A stretch of DNA of 64,000 nt from an uncultured Alteromonadaceae bacterium (GTDB lineage: Bacteria; Pseudomonadota; Gammaproteobacteria; Enterobacterales; Alteromonadaceae): NCBI GenBank assembly GCA_947501935.1, contig CANMXU010000001.1:1-64000 (forward strand). Reading direction: 5' to 3'. A program made the position numbers and the translations under genes. Of the stretch, positions 16,809 to 25,381 are shown piece after piece (the stretch's first letter is position 1; every line of letters starts with the position of its first letter). The notes beneath the pieces were generated by a model that saw only the letters and a list, made by a program, of their open reading frames with translations, was not told where the DNA came from and ran no database searches.

Positions 16809-17750
16809 ATGAACACAAAATCTCCGGTTCAACAAATCATTCATCCATTATTTAGCGCCCATCAAATTTCAGTGGCCATTAAACGTGATGATCTTATTCA
16901 TCCGGTCATTTCGGGAAACAAATGGCGCAAGCTAAAATGTAACATAAGTGCAATAGATAAAGCGACTCACCAAGGTATTTTAAGTTTCGGCGGCAGCTAC
17001 TCTAATCATATCCATGCGCTCGCTTATGCTTGTTATCAACATAAATTACCCTGTATTGGTATTATTCGTGGCGAAGTTGAATATGCGAAAAACTTCACCT
17101 TAGCTAGTGCGCAGCAATGGGGCATGCAACTACATTTTGTTGATCGGAAAACTTATCGCCGCCGCAATGATAATGACTACTTAGCCGAGCTACGACAGCA
17201 ATTTGCTAACTATTTTATCGTGCCCGAAGGCGGTAGTAATACTTTAGCGCTAGAGGGGGTTGGTGATGTTATTAACGAGCTTAATCAACAAGCTGAATTT
17301 GACACCTTAATAACCCCTGTAGGCAGTGGCGGTACTTTAGCCGGATTAGTGCAAGCAGATAATAATCAACACCAGTTACTTGGTATTGCGGTATTAAAAC
17401 AACAAGGCTATTTAACCGACTCAGTAAATGCTTTATTAGGTGAACAAGCTAGCAAGTTTAGCAACTGGCAAATACTCAACCAGTTTCATCGCGGCGGCTA
17501 TGCTAAATTTAGCGCTGTTGATGTGCAGCGTTTATTAACCTTTAAACAGCAGGTAAATATTCCTTTTGAACCAGTATATTCTGGCAAGATGATTTTAGCG
17601 TTATTAGATTTAATAGAAAGTGGGTATTTTCCAGCAGGCCATCGCATTATGCTTTTACATACCGGAGGTTTACAAGGCTTAGCAGGTTTGTGTGAACGCA
17701 AGTTACTTAATGATGAAGAATGGCCTCTGCCTGAATACTTTACTGAATAG
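16809..17750 (+). CDS. PLP-dependent D-cysteine desulfhydrase / ACC deaminase family protein
   Basis: This is a 313-residue cytoplasmic fold-type II PLP enzyme. The PLP lysine is in SGNKWRKLK (Lys38 from this start); the phosphate-binding loop is probably PVGSGGTLAG, and FGGSYSNHIHALA matches the family's substrate loop. The family includes D-cysteine desulfhydrase and 1-aminocyclopropane-1-carboxylate deaminase; sequence alone does not decide between them, though D-cysteine desulfhydrase is more likely in a free-living marine bacterium. I chose ATG at 16809; a TTG three codons upstream is also open. It is divergent from mshI, with no functional link seen. Confidence 0.85.
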   Translation: MNTKSPVQQIIHPLFSAHQISVAIKRDDLIHPVISGNKWRKLKCNISAIDKATHQGILSFGGSYSNHIHALAYACYQHKLPCIGIIRGEVEYAKNFTLASAQQWGMQLHFVDRKTYRRRNDNDYLAELRQQFANYFIVPEGGSNTLALEGVGDVINELNQQAEFDTLITPVGSGGTLAGLVQADNNQHQLLGIAVLKQQGYLTDSVNALLGEQASKFSNWQILNQFHRGGYAKFSAVDVQRLLTFKQQVNIPFEPVYSGKMILALLDLIESGYFPAGHRIMLLHTGGLQGLAGLCERKLLNDEEWPLPEYFTE

Positions 17751-17770
17751 AGTATTCATCAGGCTTCTCG

Positions 17771-17826
17771 CTTTTAGTTTTTGGCTTTTGACTTTTAGCT
17801 TTTAGCTTTTAGCTTTTGGCTTTTGG
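17771..17826. repeat. Heptanucleotide tandem repeat (CTTTTAG/CTTTTGG), eight units
   Basis: Eight consecutive 7-bp units fill 56 bp: CTTTTAG and variants CTTTTGG, CTTTTGA and TTTTTGG. They run without a gap into the 48-bp repeat array at 17827. The same heptamer forms a perfect seven-copy tract at 44023-44071. Confidence 0.9.
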
Positions 17827-17990
17827 CCTACATCCCTGTGCACCGACTTTTTTGCTCCTGCAAAGTCTAAGTACCTACATCCCTGTAGGCACAGGTTTTA
17901 TGTTCCAGACAAAACCTTAGTACCTACATCCTTGTGGCACAGGTTTTATGTTCCAGACAAAACCTAAGTACCTACATCCCTGAAGGCATA
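17827..17990. repeat. 48-bp direct repeat array, four copies, each able to fold into hairpins
   Basis: Copies begin at 17827, 17874, 17923 and 17971 (spacing 47, 49, 48 bp); the last is truncated. The second copy contains CCTACA/TGTAGG and all full copies contain a larger stem. In copies 2 and 3 that stem is AGGTTTT/AAAACCT, and in copy 1 GACTTT/AAAGTC. There is no spacer between copies, so this is not a CRISPR array. Confidence 0.85.
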
Positions 17991-17991
17991 A

Positions 17992-18039
17992 AAAAACACC
18001 GCGCTTATTACTTAAAAAGTAATCAGCCACGGTGTTTTT
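17992..18039. terminator. Bidirectional terminator between the PLP enzyme gene and rplI
   Basis: An outer 10-bp stem (AAAAACACCG 17992-18001 with CGGTGTTTTT 18030-18039) encloses an inner ATTACTT/AAGTAAT stem. A-rich and T-rich ends suit termination in both directions for converging genes. Confidence 0.8.
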
Positions 18040-18085
18040 ATGTTTTAGCTATTACCCTAAGGAAATAGCTAAAGACAAGTTGTTA

Positions 18086-18538
18086 TTATGCTTCAGCAAT
18101 AACAATAACTTTAATGCTTGCGTCTACATCGTTGTGTAAGTGAATTACGATATCGAATTCACCTGTTTCACGAATAGAACCTAAAGGCATGCGTACTTGA
18201 GCTTTAACAACTTCAACGCCTGCTTCAGTAATAGCATCAGCAATATCTTTAGTACCGATAGAACCGAATAACTTACCTTCTTCACCAGCTGTTGAAGCGA
18301 TAGTTACTTCAGCTAAAGCAACAATTTTAGCTGCTTGAGCTTCTGCAGCACTAAGTGCTTCAGCTAATTGCTTCTCTAAGTCAGCACGACGAGCTTCAAA
18401 GTGCTCAACGTTTGCTGCAGAGGCAAATACTGCTTTACCTTTTGGTAATAAGTAGTTACGAGCATAACCAGATTTAACTGATACCTTGTCACCAAGGCCG
18501 CCTAATTTGGCGATTTTATCTAGAAGGATTACTTCCAT
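18086..18538 (-). CDS. rplI: 50S ribosomal protein bL9
   Basis: This is a 150-residue ribosomal protein. It starts [36 protein letters not shown], the classic bL9 N-terminal 23S-binding domain; then come a long helix and a C-terminal domain ([16 protein letters not shown]). ATG at 18538 has AGGGG upstream and matches E. coli L9; an in-frame TTG two codons earlier is unlikely. It is last in the rpsF-priB-rpsR-rplI operon. Confidence 0.98.
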   Translation of the reverse strand: MEVILLDKIAKLGGLGDKVSVKSGYARNYLLPKGKAVFASAANVEHFEARRADLEKQLAEALSAAEAQAAKIVALAEVTIASTAGEEGKLFGSIGTKDIADAITEAGVEVVKAQVRMPLGSIRETGEFDIVIHLHNDVDASIKVIVIAEA

Positions 18539-18558
18539 TTTCAAAACCCCTTTTTAGG

Positions 18559-18786
18559 TTACTTATGTAAATCAGTATATGGTAATAATGCTAAGTAACG
18601 AGCACGCTTGATCGCACGACCAAGTTGACGTTGATATTTAGCAGCAGTACCAGTAATACGGCTAGGAACGATTTTACCACTTTCAGTGATATAGTTTTTC
18701 AGTGTAGCAATATCTTTATAATCGATAGAGGTAGCACCTTCCGCTGTGAAGCGGCAGAACTTACGACGTCTAAAAAAACGAGACAT
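18559..18786 (-). CDS. rpsR: 30S ribosomal protein bS18
   Basis: This is a 75-residue protein nearly identical to E. coli bS18 ([40 protein letters not shown]). It binds 16S rRNA as a heterodimer with bS6, encoded two genes upstream. An AGGAGAA ribosome-binding site precedes the ATG. Confidence 0.99.
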   Translation of the reverse strand: MSRFFRRRKFCRFTAEGATSIDYKDIATLKNYITESGKIVPSRITGTAAKYQRQLGRAIKRARYLALLPYTDLHK

Positions 18787-18846
18787 GGATTTCTCCTAAT
18801 ATTTTGTGATTCATCACTAGCTCAAAAGAACTAATATCTGTAATCA

Positions 18847-19167
18847 CTAATTAATCATTTCAATCTGTTGGGCATGTAATACTAAAAGCGGATTACCGTT
18901 TCTAGATTCATGACGGTTAATAAAACCAGTCACTTTTATATTACAACCCGCAGTTAAATCACGAGTTAAGTGTTGTGATAGCTCACCTGTTGCCACTACC
19001 TGTATTCGAACAAACGCTTGTCTGCTCATGCCTGCTTCCTGTTGAATAGACTTGTGGTCTATCGAAAACTGACAATGATGAATACCGGCTGGGCTAGTTG
19101 ATAGTTTTGGTGGTTTAACCACCTCGCCTACCAATACCAAGCAATTCTCTGCAATAGAGGCTATCAC
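18847..19167 (-). CDS. priB: Primosomal replication protein N (PriB)
   Basis: This is a 106-residue single-stranded-DNA-binding OB-fold protein of the PriA replication-restart pathway. The PriB pattern CQFSIDHKSIQQEAGMSRQAFVRIQVVATGE is clear. The start is GTG at 19167, eight bases after the rpsF stop. Its place between rpsF and rpsR is the standard gammaproteobacterial order. Confidence 0.95.
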   Translation of the reverse strand: MIASIAENCLVLVGEVVKPPKLSTSPAGIHHCQFSIDHKSIQQEAGMSRQAFVRIQVVATGELSQHLTRDLTAGCNIKVTGFINRHESRNGNPLLVLHAQQIEMIN

Positions 19168-19174
19168 GAGTTAC

Positions 19175-19600
19175 TTATTCTTCGCTCGCAGCTTCTTCTG
19201 TAGCTTCAACAGCAGCAGGAGTAGCAGGAGCAGCAGGAGCAACTTCTGACTTCACTTCGCGGCGATCATCACGACGCTCTTCTTTAGCAACAGCCATAGC
19301 TGAAGCTTCAGTAACAGCATCTTTAGTACGCATGATCATGTTACGAATAACAACATCGTTATAACGGAAAGAAGTTTCTAATTCATCAATAACTGCTTGA
19401 GGCGCTTCAATGTTAATTAAAACATAGTGTGCTTTGTGTAGTTTATTGATTGGGTATGCTAATTGACGACGACCCCAGTCTTCAAGACGGTGGATTTTGC
19501 CTTCAGCAGCATTGATCATGTCACTATAGCGCTGGATCATACCAGGCACTTGTTCACTCTGATCAGGGTGAACCATAAATACGATTTCGTAATGACGCAT
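19175..19600 (-). CDS. rpsF: 30S ribosomal protein bS6
   Basis: This is a 141-residue ribosomal protein ([39 protein letters not shown]). The core ends near residue 105, after which comes an Ala/Pro/Glu-rich tail ending EEAASEE. In E. coli the EE end of bS6 is extended with glutamates by RimK; the same could apply here (inference). It is first in the operon; a promoter (19696-19724) and leader are upstream. Confidence 0.98.
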   Translation of the reverse strand: MRHYEIVFMVHPDQSEQVPGMIQRYSDMINAAEGKIHRLEDWGRRQLAYPINKLHKAHYVLINIEAPQAVIDELETSFRYNDVVIRNMIMRTKDAVTEASAMAVAKEERRDDRREVKSEVAPAAPATPAAVEATEEAASEE

Positions 19601-19689
19601 TACGAGCTCCTTACGGTTGTAGCCTCATAATCTGGCACAGCCAACACCAGTTGAGACAAGGAACAAAAAAGATTAAGGCTGAATTAAGG
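19601..19689 (-). promoter_or_regulatory. rpsF 5' leader, candidate S6:S18 autoregulatory RNA
   Basis: The leader of about 89 nt between the predicted start site and rpsF contains GGTGTTG, which can pair with a downstream CAACCG just before the AAGGAG ribosome-binding site. The S6:S18 complex is known to repress its own operon through a leader stem with a CCG element; this fits in position and partly in sequence, but the fold was judged by eye. Confidence 0.42.
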
Positions 19690-19695
19690 TCGCGT

Positions 19696-19724
19696 ATTGT
19701 AGGGAAAATAAACAACAAAGGCAA
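19696..19724 (-). promoter_or_regulatory. Predicted promoter of the rpsF operon
   Basis: On the minus strand, -35 TTGCCT (19719-19724) and -10 TACAAT (19696-19701) are separated by exactly 17 bp, about 95 bp upstream of the rpsF ATG. It is a good sigma70 match for a strongly expressed ribosomal operon. Confidence 0.65.
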
Positions 19725-19764
19725 ACGAAATATCCGTAAACGCTGAAGTTCTTAGTGATATGGC

Positions 19765-20883
19765 TTAGTTTTCAAATAAATTTAAATAAACTGGCGCTAA
19801 ATCAGTGTTATTTATGGTTGTTGAAGGTAGGTTGTTAAAAAAGTTTACTGGGAACTGCTTAAGTTGTTTTAGTAAGCAATCTGCCGTTAAAGGTTTACCG
19901 CAAAGTTTTGCTGATTGAGAAAATACATAGGCATTTAAATAGCCCTCAAACTGAATTTGCTCAAGTTCACTATACCCTGCCTGATTCATGTCTTGAACAA
20001 ACTGTTGGCACAATTGCTCTGTACAATCGTTAGGGTTTGGCACCACTTCAGTCACTAAAACTTTTACGGGTAACTCGCTATCAATACGCGCAAACAATTC
20101 ATGGCTAGAAACAAAAGATACCGTGCTATAAAAAGGGTTGAAGCCTTGTTTAGCCGCGGTATTAATCAAAAAAGCCATCGGCTTATAAGTACCCACAAAT
20201 AGAACGGCTTCAACGTCGCGCTCTTTTAATACCTCTAAAGCCAAAGCAATATCATTGGTATTACGGCGATATCGAGTAACCACAACAGGGCTAAGGCCAA
20301 CTTCATTCATTTTATTTATATAACCTTGTTCAACCGCTAACCCAAAGGCATCAGCTTGAATTAATAAACCTATTTTTTTAAATTTCTTCTGTTTAACTAT
20401 ATATTCTATTTGCGCATCAGCTTCTTGGAAATAACTTGCTCTAAGATTAAAAATCCGCGGTAGCTCTTTGGTACGTAGAAACTCGGCTCCTGTAAAGGGC
20501 ATTAAGAATGGCAATTGGCTACGGGTGATCATTGGCAAAATAGCTTGCGTTGTAGGTGTACCGACAAAGTTAAACAGGGCCAACACTTCAGGTTCGGCAA
20601 GTAATTCTTTAATATTGGTTACCGCTTTAAACGGTTCATAGCCATCATCTAAAATATGCAAATGTACATGCTGACCATTAATACCGCCCTGCGCATTAAC
20701 TTTATCAAAATAAACTCGTGCACCTTGATTTAAACGCGTACCCAGCTGAGCAGCAGGGCCAGATAGAACATTAGAAACACCTAAAATAATATCGTCACTA
20801 TCAGCTTTATCCGCTAGCGAAGAACTAGAGAATACAATTGTTAGTAAAAGTGACAACAGCAAAGTAGTTAATAGTTTCGCCAT
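19765..20883 (-). CDS. Periplasmic branched-chain amino-acid-type binding protein (Peripla_BP_6)
   Basis: This is a 372-residue exported protein: signal peptide to about SSSLA (residue 24), then a type I periplasmic binding fold (IILGVSNVLSGPAAQLGTRLNQGARVYFDKVNAQGGINGQHVHLHILDDGYEP). This is the LivJ-like pattern. No ABC permease or ATPase lies nearby, so it may feed a distant transporter or present ligand to a membrane sensor, as similar orphan proteins do. The ligand is unknown. It lies alone between the rpsF operon and rlmB. Confidence 0.8.
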   Translation of the reverse strand: MAKLLTTLLLSLLLTIVFSSSSLADKADSDDIILGVSNVLSGPAAQLGTRLNQGARVYFDKVNAQGGINGQHVHLHILDDGYEPFKAVTNIKELLAEPEVLALFNFVGTPTTQAILPMITRSQLPFLMPFTGAEFLRTKELPRIFNLRASYFQEADAQIEYIVKQKKFKKIGLLIQADAFGLAVEQGYINKMNEVGLSPVVVTRYRRNTNDIALALEVLKERDVEAVLFVGTYKPMAFLINTAAKQGFNPFYSTVSFVSSHELFARIDSELPVKVLVTEVVPNPNDCTEQLCQQFVQDMNQAGYSELEQIQFEGYLNAYVFSQSAKLCGKPLTADCLLKQLKQFPVNFFNNLPSTTINNTDLAPVYLNLFEN

Positions 20884-21109
20884 AATTAATAAAGGACTCT
20901 GCTACACGAAATGGATAAATAATAAAGTCCACTGGTATAACATCTAATTAGAAAGTGAAAACACTAGTATCGTTAAGGTTAGTTGAATTTGTCGCTTTTG
21001 TTAAATTAGAGTTTAGCTTTAATAAATATAGGGCAACCAATGAGGGTTAGAAATATCAACGTCTAAGTATTTAACCTCTGCTCGGGTTATTTAATGAATA
21101 ACTAGGCAT

Positions 21110-21136
21110 AAAAAAAGGCGATATAAATCGCCTTTA
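21110..21136. terminator. Intrinsic terminator after rlmB
   Basis: A 6-bp core stem (GGCGAT 21117-21122 with ATCGCC 21127-21132, 4-nt loop) is extended by AAA/TTT. A seven-A tract at 21110-21116 gives a U tract on the minus strand, so it terminates rlmB. Confidence 0.8.
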
Positions 21137-21169
21137 AAATAAACTATTCTTTGAGTTTCAAGCTGCTAG

Positions 21170-21925
21170 CTATGCTTGTCGTTGCCTAACTATTTCAAAC
21201 AAGCAAATACCGCTAGCTACTGAAACATTCAAACTTGAAACCGTGCCAGCCATAGGTAGTTTCACTAATTGGTCACATGTTTCTGTGGTTAAGCGGCGCA
21301 TGCCTTTGCCTTCTGCGCCCATAACCAGTGCCATTGGCCCGTTAAGTTTGGCTTCATAAAGGCAAGTATCGGTTTCACCTGTGGTGCCGATAACCCAAAC
21401 ACCCTGCTGTTGTAGTTGCTTCATGGTACGCACAAGGTTAGTAACTTGTACTAAAGGCACACTTTCTGCGGCACCTACGGCAACTTTACGTACTGTGCCA
21501 GTTAATCTGGCGGCATTATCTTTTGGAACGATAATGGCTTGTACGCCAGCAGCATCTGCATTACGTAAACACGCGCCTAAATTATGCGGGTCAGTTACGC
21601 CATCTAAAATCAGTAAAAATGGTGCTTCACCTTTTTTCTCAGCGCTAGTTAGAATGTCGTCTAAGTCATTTTCAGTATAGGTTTTACCTGGTCTTACTCG
21701 TGCTACTACACCTTGGTGTTGTTCGCCTTCACTCTTATCATCCAATACTTTCCGGTTGGCTAATTGAGCTGAAATACCATATTTTTTAGATAAGTTAATG
21801 ATCGGCTTTAAACGCTCGTCATCACGGCCTTTTAATAACCATAATTCAATAAAACGTTCTGGTGATCTTTTAATTAACTCGTTAACGGCGTGAATACCAA
21901 ATACGACTTCTTCATTTTTTGCCAT
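21170..21925 (-). CDS. rlmB: 23S rRNA (guanosine-2251-2'-O)-methyltransferase RlmB
   Basis: This is a 251-residue SpoU/TrmH-family (SPOUT) methyltransferase. An N-terminal substrate-binding domain ([20 protein letters not shown]) precedes the catalytic domain with motif 1 ([21 protein letters not shown]), motif 2 ([14 protein letters not shown]) and motif 3 ([18 protein letters not shown]). It methylates G2251 in the ribosomal P loop. It follows rnr, as in E. coli, across a 70-bp gap containing a small repeat. Confidence 0.96.
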   Translation of the reverse strand: MAKNEEVVFGIHAVNELIKRSPERFIELWLLKGRDDERLKPIINLSKKYGISAQLANRKVLDDKSEGEQHQGVVARVRPGKTYTENDLDDILTSAEKKGEAPFLLILDGVTDPHNLGACLRNADAAGVQAIIVPKDNAARLTGTVRKVAVGAAESVPLVQVTNLVRTMKQLQQQGVWVIGTTGETDTCLYEAKLNGPMALVMGAEGKGMRRLTTETCDQLVKLPMAGTVSSLNVSVASGICLFEIVRQRQA

Positions 21926-21943
21926 GGATGTTCTCTATCAACT

Positions 21944-21972
21944 CTTAAATTCTTAAATTCTTAAATTCTTAA
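21944..21972. repeat. Short tandem repeat CTTAAATT between rnr and rlmB
   Basis: Three exact copies of the 8-mer CTTAAATT start at 21944, 21952 and 21960. A partial fourth (CTTAAT) follows at 21968. They fill part of the 70-bp spacer. Confidence 0.7.
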
Positions 21973-21995
21973 TATAAATGTACTTTTAGGGATTG

Positions 21996-24443
21996 CTACT
22001 CGGCACTACTTTTATTGCCTTTACGGGCATTTTTACCCGGACGCTTTTTCCGTGCTTTTCTTTTCGCCGCTTTGGGTTTTTCTGTTTTGTTCTTTTTTAC
22101 TTTGCTTTTCGGGCCTTTGCTTGCGCCACCACGAGCCGATTTGCCTTTAGGTTTGCCCTTACCTTTCTTGCCAGGTTTTTCACTCGAGTCTTTACGGCTA
22201 TCACTACGAGTTTCAGAGCGGCGTGGTTTAGCTTTTGAAATAATGGCATTTTCACCAGTTAAGGCTAAATCTATTTTTTTCTCATCTAAATTTACTGCGG
22301 CTACTTGCACTTCAATAACATCACCAACGTGATATTTAACGCCAGTTTTTTCGCCGGTTAAGCACATTCTAACATCGTCGTAATGATAATAATCACGACC
22401 TAATGAAGTAATATGTACCAACCCTTCAATATGTAGCTCATTTAAGCGCACAAACATACCAAAGTTAGTTACTGTCGATATAACACCAGTGAAGGTGTCA
22501 CCCACGTGGTCTTGCATGTATTCACATTTTAACCAGTCAGAAACATCGCGGGTTGCATCGTCTGCGCGGCGTTCGGTCATTGAACAATGTTCACCTAGCT
22601 CGATAACAGCTTCAACCGGATAGCTATAACAACCAACATTTACTGGGTTATTTTCTTGGCCTTCAAGAATCGCTTTTAAAACCCGATGAATAACTAAATC
22701 AGGGTAACGACGAATTGGTGAAGTAAAGTGGCTGTATGACTCTAACGCTAAACCAAAATGACCTAAGTTATCTGACTGATAAACCGCTTGCCGCATCGAG
22801 CGCAGCAACATGGTTTGAATTAGTTCTTTATCAGGACGATTAGCAACTTTTGCTAATATCTCGCCATAATCAGCAGGGTCAGGTTGCTCTTTTTTCGGTA
22901 ATTCAATACCAAGCTCAGCTAAATAACTAACAAAATTATTATATTTTTCTTCGCTAGGTTTATCGTGCACACGAAATAGACCCGGCATTTTATGTTTTTC
23001 AACAAATTTAGCGGTGGCAACATTCGCTAAAATCATACATTCTTCGATGATTTTATGCGCATCGTTACGAACAACACCTTCAATGGCTTCAATTTTACGA
23101 TCGCTGTTAAAGATGAAACGTGACTCTTCAGTTTCAAAAGCAATGGCGCCACGCTGTGCTCGTGCGGCAGACAAGGCAATATACATGGTGTTTAATTCTT
23201 CAAGATCAGGCACAAGCTTTTTATATTGCTCACGTAATGCTTGATCAGGTTCAATATCATTCGTACCTAATATCGCTGCTACTTTGGTATAAGTAAAACG
23301 CGCATGAGAGCGCATAACCGCGGGGTAGAATTTACTGCCTGAAAGTTTACCTGCGCCGCTAATGGTCATTTCACAAACCATACATAAGCGGTCAACATCA
23401 GGGTTTAATGAACACAAACCATTGGATAATTTTTCCGGCAACATAGGGATAACTTGGCTAGGAAAATAAACTGAATTTCCGCGAGCAATCGCTTCTTCGT
23501 CAAGTGCCGTACCTGGGCGAACATAATAACTAACATCAGCAATAGCTACCCATAAACGCCAGCCACCACTTTTTTTCTTTTCACAATAAACCGCATCATC
23601 AAAATCGCGGGCATCTTCACCGTCAATAGTTACCAGCGGTAAATCACGTAAATCTACCCGACCAGTTTTAGCACTTTCATCAACTTCATCAGCCAAGCTA
23701 CTTACTTCTTCAAGTACTTCAGGAGAAAATTGATGTGGTAAGTCATGCTCACGTAAAGCGATTTCAATTTCCATGCCCGGCGCCATATGGTCACCTAACA
23801 CTTCAACAACTTCAGCTACAGCATTGGCGCGTCTAGTTGGCCTTTGCACAATATTAATCACTACCATTTGGCCGTGGCGAGCACCATTTTTGGCTTTAGG
23901 ATCAATGACAATATCTTGTTTAATACGGGCATCATCTGGCACCACACAAGCAACATTGTGTTCAACATAAAAACGGCCAACAATACCAGCAGAGCGCGGT
24001 TTAACCACATCAAGAATGCGAATTTCTTTACGACCTTTGCGATCAGAGCGATCTAATAAAATACCTTCAACCACGTCACCGTGAAATACCCGCTGCATTT
24101 CATGCGAAGAAATGTAAAAGTCTTTACCGCCAGCGTCAGGAGCAAAAAAACCATAGCCATCACGATGGCCAATAACTTTACCAGTTAAAACACTGCTTTT
24201 AGCTGGAATGGTATACTGCTTAAATTTATTAAAGAAAACCTGACCCGCATTTTCCATCGCTCGTAAGCGACGTTTTATGCCAATAATGTCATTGTCTTCA
24301 GTGTATTTAAGGGTTTTACAAATATCATGAAAAGTGGGAGGTGTATGCGCTTGCTCGATAAGCGATAAAAGTAGCTCGCGACTAGCTACTGGCTTTTCAT
24401 ATTTTTTTGCTTCACGTTTTTGGTGCGGGTCGTTTATGCTCAC
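21996..24443 (-). CDS. rnr: Exoribonuclease R
   Basis: This is an 815-residue 3'-5' exoribonuclease of the RNB family. It has an N-terminal winged-helix region, cold-shock domains (GKVIGHRDGYGFF), the RNB domain with the metal-binding block LPLVTIDGEDARDFDDAVYCE, a C-terminal S1 domain (GDTFTGVISTVTNFGMFVRL) and a long Lys/Arg-rich tail. The tail helps unwind structured RNA in this family. The start is GTG at 24443. The rnr-rlmB pairing is conserved in gammaproteobacteria. Confidence 0.96.
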   Translation of the reverse strand: MSINDPHQKREAKKYEKPVASRELLLSLIEQAHTPPTFHDICKTLKYTEDNDIIGIKRRLRAMENAGQVFFNKFKQYTIPAKSSVLTGKVIGHRDGYGFFAPDAGGKDFYISSHEMQRVFHGDVVEGILLDRSDRKGRKEIRILDVVKPRSAGIVGRFYVEHNVACVVPDDARIKQDIVIDPKAKNGARHGQMVVINIVQRPTRRANAVAEVVEVLGDHMAPGMEIEIALREHDLPHQFSPEVLEEVSSLADEVDESAKTGRVDLRDLPLVTIDGEDARDFDDAVYCEKKKSGGWRLWVAIADVSYYVRPGTALDEEAIARGNSVYFPSQVIPMLPEKLSNGLCSLNPDVDRLCMVCEMTISGAGKLSGSKFYPAVMRSHARFTYTKVAAILGTNDIEPDQALREQYKKLVPDLEELNTMYIALSAARAQRGAIAFETEESRFIFNSDRKIEAIEGVVRNDAHKIIEECMILANVATAKFVEKHKMPGLFRVHDKPSEEKYNNFVSYLAELGIELPKKEQPDPADYGEILAKVANRPDKELIQTMLLRSMRQAVYQSDNLGHFGLALESYSHFTSPIRRYPDLVIHRVLKAILEGQENNPVNVGCYSYPVEAVIELGEHCSMTERRADDATRDVSDWLKCEYMQDHVGDTFTGVISTVTNFGMFVRLNELHIEGLVHITSLGRDYYHYDDVRMCLTGEKTGVKYHVGDVIEVQVAAVNLDEKKIDLALTGENAIISKAKPRRSETRSDSRKDSSEKPGKKGKGKPKGKSARGGASKGPKSKVKKNKTEKPKAAKRKARKKRPGKNARKGNKSSAE

Positions 24444-24546
24444 AAAATTACTTAAGGTGGTTGCTTTTTCTTAAGTATATCGTAGTTCAGTAACTTATAC
24501 CTAACCTAGTTCAGCCAATGTTTAAAGGCCGTATTTGGCTGCCGAA

Positions 24547-25161
24547 TTAATAGCGCTGCTTTTTGGCTTGATTAACCACATGCGTTGGCATTTTTTCTGC
24601 TAAGTCAGCCAACAATACCGTAATTTTTTTATGGGTAGGTTTATCGTCAGTCACCGCATGGTGCAGTAATGAATAAAGCTCTGGGTAGTCAAGCGGGCTT
24701 CCTAAACCTTGTTGATATATTTCAGCCAAGCGAATTTGCGCTTTAAGGTTATTTAAAATTGCCGCTTCTTTTAAGTAGATAATCGCTTTGTCGATATCTA
24801 CCTGCATAAACTTACCAATATGATGATAACGGCCAATTTGCTCTAACGCTTCCGGCAAACCTTGGTTTGCTGACAGCTGCATATAATGTAAACCTAAAGG
24901 AACGTCTTTTTTTATACACACCCCATAAGCCAGCATATCGCCCCATAAAAATTGATAAGACGGCATTTTAGCTTTTAAGGCGCGCGCTTCAATATCTTGT
25001 ACCAACTGACAATCGTCGATAACAACTTGGCTAAGATGTTTGTTTTCTTTTATTAACTCAAGCAATTGATTGTCGGTGTAAATTTGCACCGCCTGTAATT
25101 CTTTCGCCTGCGCGGTATTAGCAAGCATTAACAAAGAGAAAAATATAAAAACAATGCGCAT
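24547..25161 (-). CDS. motX: Sodium-type polar flagellar motor protein MotX
   Basis: This is a 204-residue exported protein with Sel1-like repeats. After a signal peptide (to about TAQA) it has the MotX blocks DDCQLVQDIEARA, FLWGDMLAYGVCIKKDVPLGLHYM, GLPEALEQIGRYHHIGK and QGLGSPLDYPELYSLLHHAV. MotX with MotY forms the T-ring around the Na+-driven polar motor of Vibrio, Shewanella and relatives. ATG at 25161 has AAGG 7 nt upstream; the longer frame adds 11 residues. No other flagellar gene is nearby, which is usual for motX. Confidence 0.9.
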   Translation of the reverse strand: MRIVFIFFSLLMLANTAQAKELQAVQIYTDNQLLELIKENKHLSQVVIDDCQLVQDIEARALKAKMPSYQFLWGDMLAYGVCIKKDVPLGLHYMQLSANQGLPEALEQIGRYHHIGKFMQVDIDKAIIYLKEAAILNNLKAQIRLAEIYQQGLGSPLDYPELYSLLHHAVTDDKPTHKKITVLLADLAEKMPTHVVNQAKKQRY

Positions 25162-25381
25162 AACATACCTTAGTAAAAATAAATTTATAGCCAACTAGCT
25201 AGGTTATCGGCAAGCCAGCAGAAAAATTGACACTTTTGTGTCCTGCGCAACTTAGCGATTCATTATCTAAATTAAAGCAATAACAATACCATTAAGTAAG
25301 TCATTGCTTAGGTTTTTTCTTGCACTTGTCGCTGTTAAGGTATACAAATAAAAACAAGTTTATGATCTAAGGAATAACGCG

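Noticed and set aside
17827..17990. Repeat array considered as a CRISPR
   Set aside because: Copies are contiguous at 47-49 bp with no unique spacers, and no cas genes are present.
22015..22332. Plus-strand frame rich in Phe, Leu and Arg opposite the end of rnr
   Set aside because: It is the antisense of the Lys/Arg-rich RNase R tail; composition is explained by that strand.
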